Positions 1 to 9,289 of a stretch of 64,000 nt of DNA are shown here, piece after piece (within the stretch, counting starts at the first letter, position 1; each line of letters opens with the position of its first letter). The DNA comes from Luteimonas huabeiensis HB2 (lineage in GTDB: Bacteria > Pseudomonadota > Gammaproteobacteria > Xanthomonadales > Xanthomonadaceae): the NCBI RefSeq assembly GCF_000559025.1, contig NZ_JAAN01000014.1, positions 1 to 64,000 of the forward strand, given 5' to 3'. The translations under genes and the position numbers were made by a program. The notes below the pieces were generated by a model. The model was given only the letters and a program-made list of their open reading frames with translations, was not told the origin of the DNA and searched no databases.

Positions 1-1
1 C

Positions 2-661
2 CTGGTGTACATGCAGCAGCGGTATTACGATCCGATGCTGGGGGTGTTCCTCAGCGTCGATCCGGTGACGGCATACGAGCAGCCGATCGGCCAGTTCCAC
101 CGCTATCGGTACGCGAACAACAATCCCTATCGCTTTATTGATCCAGATGGGCGGCAAGCTTGCGGATCGAGTCCGGATTGCATTGAGGCGAAAAACTACA
201 ATGCAAGTAAGGCCGGAACGCAGACTGTCGTGCAGAGCCAGAATATTGATGCGGCGGCCGTAATTAATCTTCCTAGCTACGAGAGTACCGGCAACGTTGA
301 GAATGCAGTGCGCTTCGATGAAAGTTTTTCCGGAAGCGTAACTACGACTCCACTTTCCGTAACGTCAGCAGTAAATGGCGGTGTAATCGAGTCAACGATT
401 AGCGGTACAGCAGGGGCTGATGCAATTGGGCATAGCCACCCTGTTGGAACATCCGATCCTAGCCCGGGGCCTCGCGATGACATCGCAGTAAACGCGAACT
501 TCCCAAACAACATCGTTAACAACGGCAATGTGGTGGTAGTGGAGAAGGTGAGCGGGCAATTCAGAGTTCGAGTTCTCAATGACGCAAATCTGTCTCCAAA
601 GGATCGAACGGAAATTCAAAGAGATGTCAATCGATTCCAAAAGAGGGCCCAATCACCATGA
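2..661 (+). CDS. Rhs repeat-associated core, C-terminal part with variable toxin-like tip (partial)
   Basis: The reading frame is already open at the window edge, so only the last ~220 residues are seen. The start shows the conserved Rhs core motif YMQQRYYDPMLGVFLSVDP followed by NNNPYRFIDPDG, after which Rhs/YD-repeat proteins switch to a polymorphic C-terminal toxin. The tip contains GHSHPVGTSDPSPGPRDD, which resembles the HxHP...S...D metal-binding motif of JAB/JAMM metalloproteases; Tox-JAB domains are known among polymorphic toxins. The spacing between Ser and Asp is not the classical SxxD, so the assignment is tentative. The tip DNA is visibly richer in A/T than the downstream core genes, as is usual for exchangeable Rhs tips. 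The next gene starts inside the stop codon (ATGA). Confidence 0.8.
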   Translation: MVYMQQRYYDPMLGVFLSVDPVTAYEQPIGQFHRYRYANNNPYRFIDPDGRQACGSSPDCIEAKNYNASKAGTQTVVQSQNIDAAAVINLPSYESTGNVENAVRFDESFSGSVTTTPLSVTSAVNGGVIESTISGTAGADAIGHSHPVGTSDPSPGPRDDIAVNANFPNNIVNNGNVVVVEKVSGQFRVRVLNDANLSPKDRTEIQRDVNRFQKRAQSP

Positions 662-1053
662 GAATGATTACTCTTGTGCTTCCATTGCTCGGGGCGGTTT
701 CATGTTCATCCACGGGTCAAGCTGTGGGCAAAGAATGTGAAAGTGTTACGCAGGTGCTATCGAATTCAGCCTCTGTGAGCGGCGCCGATGTGGCTGTCTG
801 TGGCGTTATAAAGTACGAATTTGAGGACAAGAATTTGTATGCATCCAATGCGGAAGCGGAAGAGCAATCGGATATGAATTGCATATCTCTCGGTAAGGAT
901 GACGACTTTGTGGGAGATCTAGAGAGATTTAGTGGGAAATGGGTAAGAATTTCTGGGAAGATTGTTACAAACTTTTGCCCTGAAGGGGTGCTCTGCACGT
1001 CTTCATGTTCGGATACGGGCATTCTCGTTAAAGAAATATCGGTTAAGGGGTAG
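658..1053 (+). CDS. Small lipoprotein-like protein, candidate immunity protein of the Rhs tip
   Basis: 131 residues, overlapping the Rhs stop codon by 4 bases (ATGA), which indicates translational coupling. The N-terminus MRMITLVLPLLGAVSCSS looks like a short signal peptide ending in a lipobox-like Cys, and six or more further Cys residues follow, suggesting an exported or envelope-attached, disulphide-bonded protein. I do not recognise the family. Position directly after an Rhs toxin tip, the same low GC and small size are what is known for cognate immunity genes, but function is inferred from position only. An unrelated small lipoprotein is the main alternative. Confidence 0.6.
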   Translation: MRMITLVLPLLGAVSCSSTGQAVGKECESVTQVLSNSASVSGADVAVCGVIKYEFEDKNLYASNAEAEEQSDMNCISLGKDDDFVGDLERFSGKWVRISGKIVTNFCPEGVLCTSSCSDTGILVKEISVKG

Positions 1054-1279
1054 CGGATTCGGTTCATTTCGTGCAGCCCAATAAAGCACACGGCCAAAAT
1101 CGCTGCGGATCTTATTGTTGTTACAGCGCGCCCCACTGGGGCACCCAATCGACGGTTGGAACCAATATCAGGGAGCCTCGGGAGGCTCGTGCACGACACT
1201 ATCTGGCGGCTGTTGACCTCGTTCCCTGTTGCGCTCCTCTTCGTTGGATGCGCTCACGACATCGCGCGTGCGTTTACAA
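1054..1279. other. Intergenic spacer between Rhs module and IS element
   Basis: 226 bases with no gene that I can support. An 80-codon open frame on the plus strand (1071-1313) runs through it into the IS end but has no recognisable motif or convincing start. Confidence 0.5.
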
Positions 1280-1296
1280 GTTGAGTAATTACCCGA
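1280..1296 (+). repeat. IS481 element left terminal inverted repeat
   Basis: GTTGAGTAATTACCCGA, 15 of 17 identical to the inverted copy at 2494-2510. The inner repeat at 1295-1313 continues the similarity to 2443-2462. Confidence 0.7.
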
Positions 1297-1319
1297 CACT
1301 GGGCCGTCGGTAGCAGCGG

Positions 1320-2401
1320 TCAGGCGATGAGTTTCTCAGCTTCGTTTTCGGTTGTCTGCTCGGGCTCTGGAACGATCGGTGGCAGGGTCTTGCGCTTGAG
1401 CGCCTCGCGCAGGGCTTGAGCCGGCGTGCGGCCCTTGAGGCGGTAGCCCTGATGGCTGCGTTCGAGGTTGTAGTAGCGCAGGAAGGTGTCGAGGTCGCGC
1501 TGGATCTCGGCGGGGGGGGTGTACCAGGTCTGGCGTCCGGCGATGCAGGAGCACGCGTCCAGCAGCGTACGGTTCATGCGCTCGACGAATCCGTTGGTGC
1601 GCGGGGTGGCGATCTTGGTGGTGCGATGCTCGATGCCCTCCATGGCCAGCAGCAGCTCGTAGGGATGGCTGTCGGGCTTTCCGCAGAACTCGCGGCCGTT
1701 GTCGGTCAGAATCGCCTGCACCGGCACGTCGAGCGCCTCGTAGAACGGCAGCACGCGCTCGTAGAGGGTATCGGCGGCGGTCACCGGCATCTTGCTGGTG
1801 TAGACCTTGGCGAAGGCCAGCGAGCAGAAGGGTATCGACCACGACTTGGACGTAGACCTTGCCCACGCCCTTGAGGGTGCCCCAGTAGAAGGTGTCCTGG
1901 TTGAGCAGTTCCCCAGGGCCATTGGACTCGACGTGCTGTGGCAAGGCGTCGCTGCCGGCCTTCTCCAGCAGGCGCATCTGCTCGTCGGACAGGACGAAGG
2001 TGGTGTCGCGGGCGGCGGCTTCCAGTCGAAGCAGGCGCTGGCGGCGTCGCAGTAGATTCGTGACGCTGCCAGACGCCGCGCACGCCGGACTGGCTGACCT
2101 CGACGCCTTGCGGGCGCAACTGGTTGGCGACGAACTGCGAGCCCTTGGTGGGGTGGGCCAGGCAGAAGTCGAGGATGGCTTGCTCGACATCGGGCGAGGC
2201 CCGATTGGGGTGCGGCCCGCGCGGACCTCGTCGCTGTTCGACCAGGGCGGCGACGCCACCGGTTTGGCAGGCGGGCTTGATCTCGTAGAACGAGTCTCGG
2301 TGGTAGCCCATGATCTGGCAGGCCTTGGAGACGTTGCCGAGCTCCTCGGCCAATTACAGCAGGGACAGCTTGCGCTTGGTCCGCTGGGATGCAGCGGACA
2401 T
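1320..2401 (-). pseudogene. IS481-family transposase, broken by one stop and two frameshifts
   Basis: Read from the ATG at 2401, the protein starts MSAASQRTKRKLSLL, hits an in-frame TAA at 2356-2354, resumes LAEELGNVSKACQIMGYHRD (helix-turn-helix part), changes frame near 2055 to continue with FVLSDEQMRLLEKAG and DTFYWGTLKGVGKVYVQ, and changes frame again near 1810 into the DDE integrase core ILTDNGREFCG...RTNGFVERMNRTLL...FLRYYNLERSHQGYR. These are the ordered parts of an IS481/rve transposase of about 360 residues. With three inactivating lesions the element should no longer move autonomously. Confidence 0.85.
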
Positions 2402-2442
2402 CTGGGTTCTCCGGTGAGGTTGATCGGTGTGGTAACCCCAAT

Positions 2443-2510
2443 CTACCGAAGACCCAGGTGTCCGCCCCTCAGGAAGCTATGAGGGGCGGACTTTCGGATA
2501 AATACTCAAC
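2443..2510 (-). repeat. IS481 element right end with internal hairpin
   Basis: It carries the inverted copy of the left end (2494-2510), the inner inverted repeat (2443-2462), and between them a perfect stem TCCGCCCCTC (2461-2470) / GAGGGGCGGA (2481-2490) with a 10-base loop. The hairpin interrupts the alignment of the two ends, so it looks like an insertion into, or a lineage feature of, the right end. Confidence 0.6.
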
Positions 2511-2579
2511 ACAAACAGATTGATTTTTCGCGGCAATGCGAGGGTCTGATCCTGTGTGCGGTCCCGACCCAATCCTCAT

Positions 2580-3416
2580 TTACGGCCCCCGCGCTGCCGG
2601 ATCCAGCGCAGCATTGAGCAGCGCGGCCAGCCGCGAGCCGCCGAGCGCGATCTGGCGCTCGGCGACGGGGCGCCAGGTGGCGATGTAGCGGCCGTCGATC
2701 CGCGGGCGGGGCGGGTACACGCCTTGAGTGGTGGCGATGCGGCAGGCGGCCTCGGCCCAGGCCGCGGGATCGCCGGGGGCGGCGGCGACCGGGCCCTGGG
2801 ACGGGCCGAGCAGGCGGGTGCGCTGGTCGGCCTCGCGCTCGTCCATGCCGCGGAACAGGCCGCTGTCCCACAGCGCGTGCAGGTTGGTGCCGTAGCCGTC
2901 GCGGGTGCCGTCGGGCTGGTTGATCTGCACGGTGTTGCCGCCGCGGTCGCGGGCGTAGCCGGCGTGCATGGGCTGGTGGACGTCGCCGACGAAGTGCACG
3001 ACGAACTTCAGCGCCTGCCGGCGCGCTTCGACGGGCTGCGCGGCATCGCCCAGGATCGCGGCCTGGGCACGGATCGCCTCGACCACGCAGTCGCCGCCGG
3101 GGCAGTCGCGCGCGGCGTCGTAGCGGCAGCCGGACTCGGCGATGTTGACGTAGTGCCAGCGCGCGCTGCGGCGGCCCAGGTCGGGATCGTGCTCGCGCAA
3201 CTGGTCGGCCCAGTTGGCGACGCCGGCGAGGGTCGGCTCGGGTTCGCCCTTCAGCAGCGCGTCGACCTGCACGCGGGCGGTGGGGGTGAGTCCGGCTTCG
3301 GCGATGCCGGCGACCAGGCGGTGGCCGCGCGGGCCCCAGGCCAGGGCGTCGCCGCAGGCCAGGGCGAGGCCGCACAGGACGAGGGCGGCGGTACGGAACG
3401 GAAAAGGACGGGTCAT
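2580..3416 (-). CDS. S1/P1-type zinc-dependent nuclease, secreted
   Basis: 278 residues starting at the ATG at 3416. A signal peptide (MTRPFPFRTAALVLCGLALA...ALA) is followed by WGPRGHRLVAGIAE: the mature N-terminal Trp and early His are the zinc ligands typical of S1/P1 nucleases. Further family signatures are NWADQLR, RWHYVNI, KFVVHFVGDVHQPMHAGY (His ligands) and GGNTVQI followed by NLHALWDSGL. The family cuts single-stranded DNA/RNA and can release 3'-phosphate from mononucleotides; the export signal places it in the periplasm or outside the cell, where nutrient scavenging is plausible. It ends 69 bases from the IS right end. Confidence 0.92.
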   Translation of the reverse strand: MTRPFPFRTAALVLCGLALACGDALAWGPRGHRLVAGIAEAGLTPTARVQVDALLKGEPEPTLAGVANWADQLREHDPDLGRRSARWHYVNIAESGCRYDAARDCPGGDCVVEAIRAQAAILGDAAQPVEARRQALKFVVHFVGDVHQPMHAGYARDRGGNTVQINQPDGTRDGYGTNLHALWDSGLFRGMDEREADQRTRLLGPSQGPVAAAPGDPAAWAEAACRIATTQGVYPPRPRIDGRYIATWRPVAERQIALGGSRLAALLNAALDPAARGP

Positions 3417-3487
3417 GCCGGCAAGTGTACCGGCACGACCCGCCCAGCCCCTTGTCGGAGCCGCCCGGCGCAGGCCGGGCGGAGCGG

Positions 3488-4108
3488 TCAGAACGTCATC
3501 ACGTAGGCGGCGCCGTAGACCCACGGGTCGATGTTCACGGTGCCGATCTTGGCGCCGTCCAGGCGCACGCTGCTGTCGATGTCCATCCAGCGCACGTCCA
3601 CGCGGATCGCGCCGCGCTCGCCGACCTTGAAGTCCAGGCCCGCGTGCGCGGCCAGGCCCCAGGAGTCGCCCAGCTCGAGCTCGCTGCCGGCCAGCGCGCC
3701 CTCGGTGTCCTCGCTGAAGAACTTGGTGTAGTTGACGCCGAGGCCGAGCAGCGGCGAAACGGCGCCGCCCTGGTTGAAGTGGTACTGCAGGCTGACCGTC
3801 GGCGGCAGGTGCTTGGTGCTGCCCACGGTGCCGAGGCCGTCGATGTCGATGTCGTGCTGGAACGGCAGCGCGGCCAGCACTTCCAGGCCGAGGTTGTCGC
3901 GCAGGAAGTACTCGAAGGCGATGGTCGGGCGCACGCTGGAATCCACCGAGACCGGCAGGGTGCCGTCGGCGAGGCTGCCGTTGTCGGACTTGGGGTCGAC
4001 GCTGTGGGCGCCGATGGCGAGGGTCCATTCGCCTGCGGACTGGGCGGCGGCCGGCAGCGCGGCGCCTGCGGCGAGGAGGGCGAGGAGGGAGGCGGAGAGC
4101 AGTCGCAT
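3488..4108 (-). CDS. OmpW-family outer membrane protein
   Basis: 206 residues with a clear signal peptide (MRLLSASLLALLAAGAALPAAAQ) and a C-terminus ending in aromatic Phe (YGAAYVMTF), as beta-barrels recognised by BAM do. The middle resembles OmpW/AlkL: FLRDNLGLEVLAALPFQHDI, a segment with HLPPTVSLQYHF, LLGLGVNYTKFF and AGLDFKVGERGAIRVDVRWM. These eight-stranded barrels pass small hydrophobic compounds across the outer membrane. The ATG at 4108 was chosen because it places the signal peptide at the N-terminus; an upstream in-frame start at 4180 would add 24 uncharacteristic residues. Monocistronic, divergent from gapA. Confidence 0.88.
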   Translation of the reverse strand: MRLLSASLLALLAAGAALPAAAQSAGEWTLAIGAHSVDPKSDNGSLADGTLPVSVDSSVRPTIAFEYFLRDNLGLEVLAALPFQHDIDIDGLGTVGSTKHLPPTVSLQYHFNQGGAVSPLLGLGVNYTKFFSEDTEGALAGSELELGDSWGLAAHAGLDFKVGERGAIRVDVRWMDIDSSVRLDGAKIGTVNIDPWVYGAAYVMTF

Positions 4109-4170
4109 CGTCGGTGGCTCGTGGTTGGGGGTAACGCCAGTGTCATCTTGCGCGCGCCCGTTCACCTTGA

Positions 4171-5295
<1,125 letters not shown>

Positions 5296-5314
5296 GCGCG
5301 CCGCACCGCCGAAC

Positions 5315-5346
5315 CGAAGAAGCCCCGCGCAAGCGGGGCTTCTTCG
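5315..5346 (+). terminator. Rho-independent-type terminator after gapA
   Basis: Perfect 14-bp stem CGAAGAAGCCCCGC / GCGGGGCTTCTTCG with a GCAA tetraloop, followed by TTCC. The stem is nearly symmetrical, so it could also work on the other strand. Confidence 0.85.
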
Positions 5347-5484
5347 TTCCGCGCCCGGATCGGGCGATGTGGGCGCAGGAGGACCGTCGCCGTCGGAGGC
5401 GAGCGGCGTCTCCGCGGTTTGCCGTGGCGTGCGGGGCGGCCGACAATGCGCGTCCGCAAGGCGCCCACCCATCCGAGAGGGAAC

Positions 5485-5566
5485 CGATTCCATGTCCATC
5501 CTCCGCATGACCGACCTCGACCTGTCCGGCAAGCGCGTGCTGATCCGGCAGGGCGAGCCGGGCTGA
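5485..5566 (+). pseudogene. Duplicated 5' fragment of pgk (24-codon remnant)
   Basis: Bases 5485-5547 are identical over 63 bp to 5700-5762, the start of the real pgk gene. The fragment retains the ATG (5492) and an upstream purine-rich GAGAGGGAA that makes a better ribosome-binding site than the one of the intact copy. After [10 protein letters not shown] the frame diverges into GEPG and a stop (5564-5566). The region just before the identical block is also recognisably similar (ATCCGAGAGGGAA against ATTCGAGAGCGAG), so the leader was duplicated too. It may be translated as a 24-residue peptide or simply be a scar. Confidence 0.85.
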
Positions 5567-5662
5567 CGCGGACCGCCCTATCGGCGGTCCGCGCCGGCGA
5601 GCGCCCGGCCAGGGATGGCCGGGCCGGGCGTTCCGAAGCCGGGATGCATCGCCAGGGATGGC
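5567..5662. repeat. Palindromic (REP-like) insert between the two pgk 5' copies
   Basis: Contains a perfect hairpin CGCGGACCGCC / GGCGGTCCGCG (5567-5593, 5-base loop), a second hairpin CCCGGCC-AGGGAT-GGCCGGG (5604-5623) and a third short one GCC-AGGGAT-GGC (5651-5662). The last two share the same AGGGAT loop. This arrangement is what extragenic palindromic repeats look like; whether it is repeated elsewhere in the genome cannot be seen here. Confidence 0.6.
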
Positions 5663-5699
5663 ATGTGTCCGTGGATCTTTTCCCCAATTCGAGAGCGAG

Positions 5700-5762
5700 C
5701 GATTCCATGTCCATCCTCCGCATGACCGACCTCGACCTGTCCGGCAAGCGCGTGCTGATCCG
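5700..5762 (+). repeat. Second copy of the 63-bp direct repeat, in the pgk start region
   Basis: Identical to 5485-5547, offset 215 bp. It covers the last bases of the leader and the first 18-19 codons of pgk. Confidence 0.95.
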
Positions 5763-6882
5763 CCAGGACCTCAACGTCCCGATCGAAGACGGCCGCGTCG
5801 CGTCCGACCAGCGCATCGTCGCCTCGCTACCCACGCTCCGGCACGCGCTGGACCAGGGCGCGGCGGTGATGGTGATGTCCCACCTGGGCCGCCCGAAGGA
5901 GGGCGAGTGGAGCGAGGCCGATTCGCTGGCGCCGGTGGCGGCGCACCTGGGGGCGCTGCTGAAGCGCGAGGTGCCGCTGGTGCGCGACTGGGTCGATGGC
6001 GTGGACGTGCAGCCGGGCGAGATCGTGCTGCTGGAGAACTGCCGCATGAACGTCGGCGAGAAGGCCGACGACGAGGTGCTGGCGAGGAAGTACGCCGCGC
6101 TGTGCGACGTCTTCGTCATGGACGCCTTCGGCACCGCGCACCGCGCGCAGGCCTCCACCCACGGCGTGATCCGCTTCGCGCCGGTCGCCGCCGGCGGCCC
6201 GCTGCTGATGGCCGAGCTGGACGCGCTGGCGCGCGCGCTCGACGAGCCGGCGCGGCCGCTGCTGGCGATCGTCGGCGGCAGCAAGGTCTCCACCAAGCTG
6301 GAGCTGCTGACCCGCCTAGTGGACCAGGTGGACCAGCTGATCGTCGGCGGCGGCATCGCCAACACCTTCATCGCCGCGCAGGGCCATGCCGTCGGCAAGT
6401 CGCTGCACGAGCCGGAGCTGCTGGAGACCGCGCAGCGCATCCTCGCCGAGGCCCGCGCCAAGGGCGCCGAGATCCCGATCCCGGAGGACGTGGTGGTGGC
6501 CCGGCAGTTCCTGCCCGATGCCGAGGCCACGGTGAAGCCGGTGGAGGCGGTGGAGGCGGACGAGCTGATTCTCGACATCGGCCCCAGGACCGCGCGCCGC
6601 TACGCGGAGATGGTCGGCGAATCCGGCACGGTGGTGTGGAACGGGCCGGTCGGCGTGTTCGAGTTCGATGCCTTCGCCAAGGGCACCGAGGCGGTGGCCA
6701 AGGCCATCGCGCACAGCCATGCGTTCTCGATCGCCGGCGGCGGCGACACCCTGGCGGCGGTGGACAAGTACCGCATCGCCGGCGACCTGAGCTACATCTC
6801 CACCGGCGGCGGTGCGTTCCTGGAATTCCTGGAAGGCAAGACGCTGCCGGCGGTCGCGGCGCTGGAGGCCCGTGCGGGGTGA
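5707..6882 (+). CDS. pgk: Phosphoglycerate kinase
   Basis: 391 residues, normal for bacterial Pgk. Motifs seen include [13 protein letters not shown] (substrate-binding N-lobe), [60 protein letters not shown] and the nucleotide-binding [15 protein letters not shown]. It makes ATP and 3-phosphoglycerate from 1,3-bisphosphoglycerate in the cytoplasm. The ATG at 5707 is the start of a complete protein; an upstream open frame in the same phase is created by the inserted repeat and is not expected to be part of the enzyme. The ribosome-binding site (GAGAGCGAG) is weaker than the duplicated remote one. The stop overlaps the next start (GTGA). Confidence 0.97.
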   Translation: MSILRMTDLDLSGKRVLIRQDLNVPIEDGRVASDQRIVASLPTLRHALDQGAAVMVMSHLGRPKEGEWSEADSLAPVAAHLGALLKREVPLVRDWVDGVDVQPGEIVLLENCRMNVGEKADDEVLARKYAALCDVFVMDAFGTAHRAQASTHGVIRFAPVAAGGPLLMAELDALARALDEPARPLLAIVGGSKVSTKLELLTRLVDQVDQLIVGGGIANTFIAAQGHAVGKSLHEPELLETAQRILAEARAKGAEIPIPEDVVVARQFLPDAEATVKPVEAVEADELILDIGPRTARRYAEMVGESGTVVWNGPVGVFEFDAFAKGTEAVAKAIAHSHAFSIAGGGDTLAAVDKYRIAGDLSYISTGGGAFLEFLEGKTLPAVAALEARAG

Positions 6883-7523
6883 GCCGCGACACGCTGTTCT
6901 TCGATCTCGACGGCACCCTGGTCGATTCCGAGGCCGGCATCCTGGGCGGCATCGCCCACGCGCTGGCGGCGATGGGCGAGCCGGCCCTGCCGCGCGAGGT
7001 GTTGCGGGGCTGGATCGGGCCGCCGCTGGTGGACAGCTTCGACCGCCTGTTCGCCGGCGACGCCGCCCGCACCCGGCGCGCGCTGGCGCTGTACCGCGAG
7101 CGCTACGACCGTCAGGGCTGGCGCGAGGTGCGGGTCTACCCGGGCATCGCGGCGGCGGTCGAGGCGCTGCGCGCGGCCGGCCACCGGCTGGCGGTGGCGA
7201 CCTCCAAGAACGAGCGCTTCGCCCGCCGCATCGTCGAGGCGCTGCCGTTCGGCGCGGCGTTCGAGACGGTCGTGGGCGCGAGCGAGGACGGCAGCCGCCG
7301 CTACAAGGATGCGCTGATCGCCGAGGCGCTGTCGCGGCTGTCGCTGGCGCCGGCCGCCTGCCGGATGATCGGCGACCGCCGCATGGACATCGAGGGTGCG
7401 CGCCACCACGGCATGCGCAGCATCGGCGTGCTGTGGGGCTTCGGCGACGAGGCCGAGCTGCGCGCGGCGGGCGCCGACGCGCTGGCCGCAGCGCCCGCGG
7501 AACTGCCCGCGCTGGCGGTCTGA
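6879..7523 (+). CDS. HAD-superfamily phosphatase (phosphoglycolate-phosphatase-like)
   Basis: 214 residues from a GTG at 6879 that overlaps the pgk stop (GTGA). All HAD motifs are present: [12 protein letters not shown] (nucleophile Asp and acid/base Asp), VATSKNERF (Thr/Ser), a Lys in [11 protein letters not shown], and [16 protein letters not shown] for Mg binding. The alpha-helical cap between motifs I and II fits the phosphoglycolate phosphatase/Gph class. Its tight coupling to pgk and location just before pyk suggest a job in glycolysis, possibly clearing phosphorylated side products of GAPDH or pyruvate kinase, as known for related PGP enzymes. Substrate cannot be read from sequence; phosphoglycolate is the alternative. 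Confidence 0.88.
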   Translation: MSRDTLFFDLDGTLVDSEAGILGGIAHALAAMGEPALPREVLRGWIGPPLVDSFDRLFAGDAARTRRALALYRERYDRQGWREVRVYPGIAAAVEALRAAGHRLAVATSKNERFARRIVEALPFGAAFETVVGASEDGSRRYKDALIAEALSRLSLAPAACRMIGDRRMDIEGARHHGMRSIGVLWGFGDEAELRAAGADALAAAPAELPALAV

Positions 7524-7620
7524 GCGCGGCGCCGGCCCCGGCGGCTCGACATCCGCCGGGGTACTGAATCGGCGACATCGGCCTGTGCTAGCTTTCCCGG
7601 TTCGCCGGAGAAGAGCGCCC

Positions 7621-9090
7621 ATGACCCCGATCCAACGCCGCCGCACCCGTATCCTCGCCACCCTCGGCCCCGCCACCGACGCGCCCGGCGTGCTCGACGC
7701 GATCCTGCGCGCCGGGGTCGACGTGGTCCGGCTCAATTTCTCGCACGGCGATCCGGCCGCGCAGAAGGCGCGCGCGCAGGCGGTGCGCGAGGCGGCGCAG
7801 CGGGTGGGCACCGAGGTCGGCATCCTCGCCGACCTGCCGGGGCCGAAGATCCGCATCGAGCGCTTCGCCGAGGGCAAGGTGCAGTTGCGCGCGGGCGAGC
7901 GCTTCGACCTGCTTGCCAGCGAGGACGCGCCGCCCGGCGACGCGCGCCAGGTGGGCGTTAGCTACCTGGGCCTGCCTGCCGATCTGCGCGCCGGCGACAT
8001 CCTGCTGCTCGACGACGGCGTGGTGCAGCTGCGGGTGGAGTCCATCGAGGGCCCGCGGATCGTCACCACGGTGCTCAACGACAGCGTGCTGTCGGACCGC
8101 AAGGGCCTCAACCGGCTCGGCGGCGGGCTGTCGCTGGGCGCGCTGACCGACCACGACCGCGCGCTGATCGCGGTCGCCGCGGAGCTCGACGTCGATTTCA
8201 TCGCCGTGTCGTTCTGCCGCAACGCCGCCGACATGGAGGAGGCGCGGACGCTGGCGCGCGCGGCCGGCAGCGACGCCGCGCTGGTGTCCAAGATCGAGCG
8301 CGCCGAGGCGATCGAGAACCTGGGCGAGATCATCGACGCCAGCGACGTGGTGATGGTCGCGCGCGGCGACCTGGGCGTGGAGATCGGCGATGCCGAACTG
8401 CCGGGCCTGCAGAAGAAGATCATCCGCGAATCGCTCGCCCGCGACCGCGTGGTCATCACCGCCACCCAGATGCTGCAGTCGATGGTGGATTCGCCGATCC
8501 CGACCCGCGCCGAGGTGCTGGACGTGGCCAACGCGGTCATCGACGGCACCGACGCGGTGATGCTGTCGGCCGAGACCGCCGCCGGCAGCTTCCCGGTGCG
8601 CGCGGTGGAGGCGATGGCGCGGGTCTGCCTGGGCGCCGAGCGGCAGTTCAGCCACGACACCGATTTCGAGCACGCGCCGCGCAACCTGGAGCGCGCCGAC
8701 CAGGCGATCGCGATGGCGGCGATGTTCCTCACCGAGCACATCGGCGTGCGCGCGATCGTGGCGATGACCGAGTCCGGCGGCACCGCGCGCTTCCTTTCCC
8801 GTTTCCGCTCCAACGCGCCGGTGTACGCGTTCTCGCGCCATCCGGGCGCGCGCCGACGCATGCGGCTGATGCGCGACGTGTTCGCGTTCGACTACGACAG
8901 CCGCGGGCAGACCCCGCGCCAGGCCGCGCGCGGCAGCATCCAGCAACTGGTGGAGGCTGGCATGCTGTCGGCGGGTGACCGGGTGGTGTTCACCAGCGGC
9001 GAGCACATGGAGACCCACGGCGCCACCAACACCCTGCGTCTGCTGCAGGTGGGCGCGGACGGCCGCGCCGAGGGGCTGGGAGAGCTGTAG
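7621..9090 (+). CDS. pyk: Pyruvate kinase
   Basis: 489 residues from the ATG at 7621. It starts RRRTRILATLGPATDAPGVL, carries the active-site Lys in VSKIERAEAIENL, the Mg/phosphate loop MVARGDLGVEIGDAELP, and PTRAEVLDVANAVIDGTDAV followed by MLSAETAAG. The enzyme converts phosphoenolpyruvate and ADP to pyruvate and ATP. The C-terminal allosteric domain is present (MTESGGTARFLSRFRS, FTSGEHMETHGATNTLRL). A 97-base gap separates it from the HAD gene, so it probably belongs to the same transcript. An inverted repeat follows at 9118-9150. Confidence 0.96.
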   Translation: MTPIQRRRTRILATLGPATDAPGVLDAILRAGVDVVRLNFSHGDPAAQKARAQAVREAAQRVGTEVGILADLPGPKIRIERFAEGKVQLRAGERFDLLASEDAPPGDARQVGVSYLGLPADLRAGDILLLDDGVVQLRVESIEGPRIVTTVLNDSVLSDRKGLNRLGGGLSLGALTDHDRALIAVAAELDVDFIAVSFCRNAADMEEARTLARAAGSDAALVSKIERAEAIENLGEIIDASDVVMVARGDLGVEIGDAELPGLQKKIIRESLARDRVVITATQMLQSMVDSPIPTRAEVLDVANAVIDGTDAVMLSAETAAGSFPVRAVEAMARVCLGAERQFSHDTDFEHAPRNLERADQAIAMAAMFLTEHIGVRAIVAMTESGGTARFLSRFRSNAPVYAFSRHPGARRRMRLMRDVFAFDYDSRGQTPRQAARGSIQQLVEAGMLSAGDRVVFTSGEHMETHGATNTLRLLQVGADGRAEGLGEL

Positions 9091-9117
9091 GGCGCGCCGA
9101 TTCGCCTCGCCTCGGGC

Positions 9118-9150
9118 GCGGTCGGCGCCGAGGCCCCCGGCGCCGACCGC
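9118..9150. terminator. Strong palindrome after pyk, possible terminator
   Basis: Perfect 12-bp stem GCGGTCGGCGCC / GGCGCCGACCGC with a 9-base loop. There is no T-tract, so it may be an imperfect terminator or an mRNA 3'-end stabilising hairpin. Confidence 0.5.
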
Positions 9151-9248
9151 GGCAGCGGACGCCAGCCTGGCTGCCGGCCGGCCACGACCGCCCGCAGGCG
9201 GTCGAGCGCGCCTGCGGCGTCGCGGCAGGCCGCGGCGCGGGGCCGGGC

Positions 9249-9254
9249 TATAAT
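9249..9254 (+). promoter_or_regulatory. Consensus -10 box (TATAAT) upstream of the aldolase gene
   Basis: A perfect TATAAT in a GC-rich context, 35 bases before the start codon. No recognisable -35 at 17-bp spacing; activation by a regulator or an extended context would be needed. Confidence 0.55.
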
Positions 9255-9289
9255 CGCGGGCCTTTCCCAGCCCGAGCCGGAACCACGAC

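Larger units (their letters stand above)
1280..2510 (-). mobile_element. Decayed IS481-family insertion sequence
   Basis: A transposase pseudogene is enclosed by imperfect terminal inverted repeats. The left end reads GTTGAGTAATTACCCGA (1280-1296) and the right end, on the minus strand, reads GTTGAGTATTTATCCGA (2510-2494), matching at 15 of 17 bases. A second inner pair, GACACTGGGCCGTCGGTAG (1295-1313) and GACACCTGGGTCTTCGGTAG (2462-2443 minus), also matches with one indel. The right end additionally carries a perfect 10-bp palindrome (2461-2490) absent from the left. Exact outer boundaries and target duplication cannot be fixed from the sequence. Confidence 0.75.

Noticed and set aside
1071..1313. 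80-codon plus-strand frame downstream of the Rhs immunity candidate
   Set aside because: No ribosome-binding site, no motif, and it runs into the IS terminal repeat.
2580..4028. 482-codon minus-strand frame that joins the S1/P1 nuclease to OmpW antisense
   Set aside because: Upstream of the nuclease signal peptide (ATG 3416) the frame is Arg/Pro-rich noise in a second frame of the OmpW gene.
5419..5706. N-terminal extension of Pgk
   Set aside because: Created by the inserted palindromic repeat and the duplicated start; the enzyme begins with the conserved sequence at 5707.
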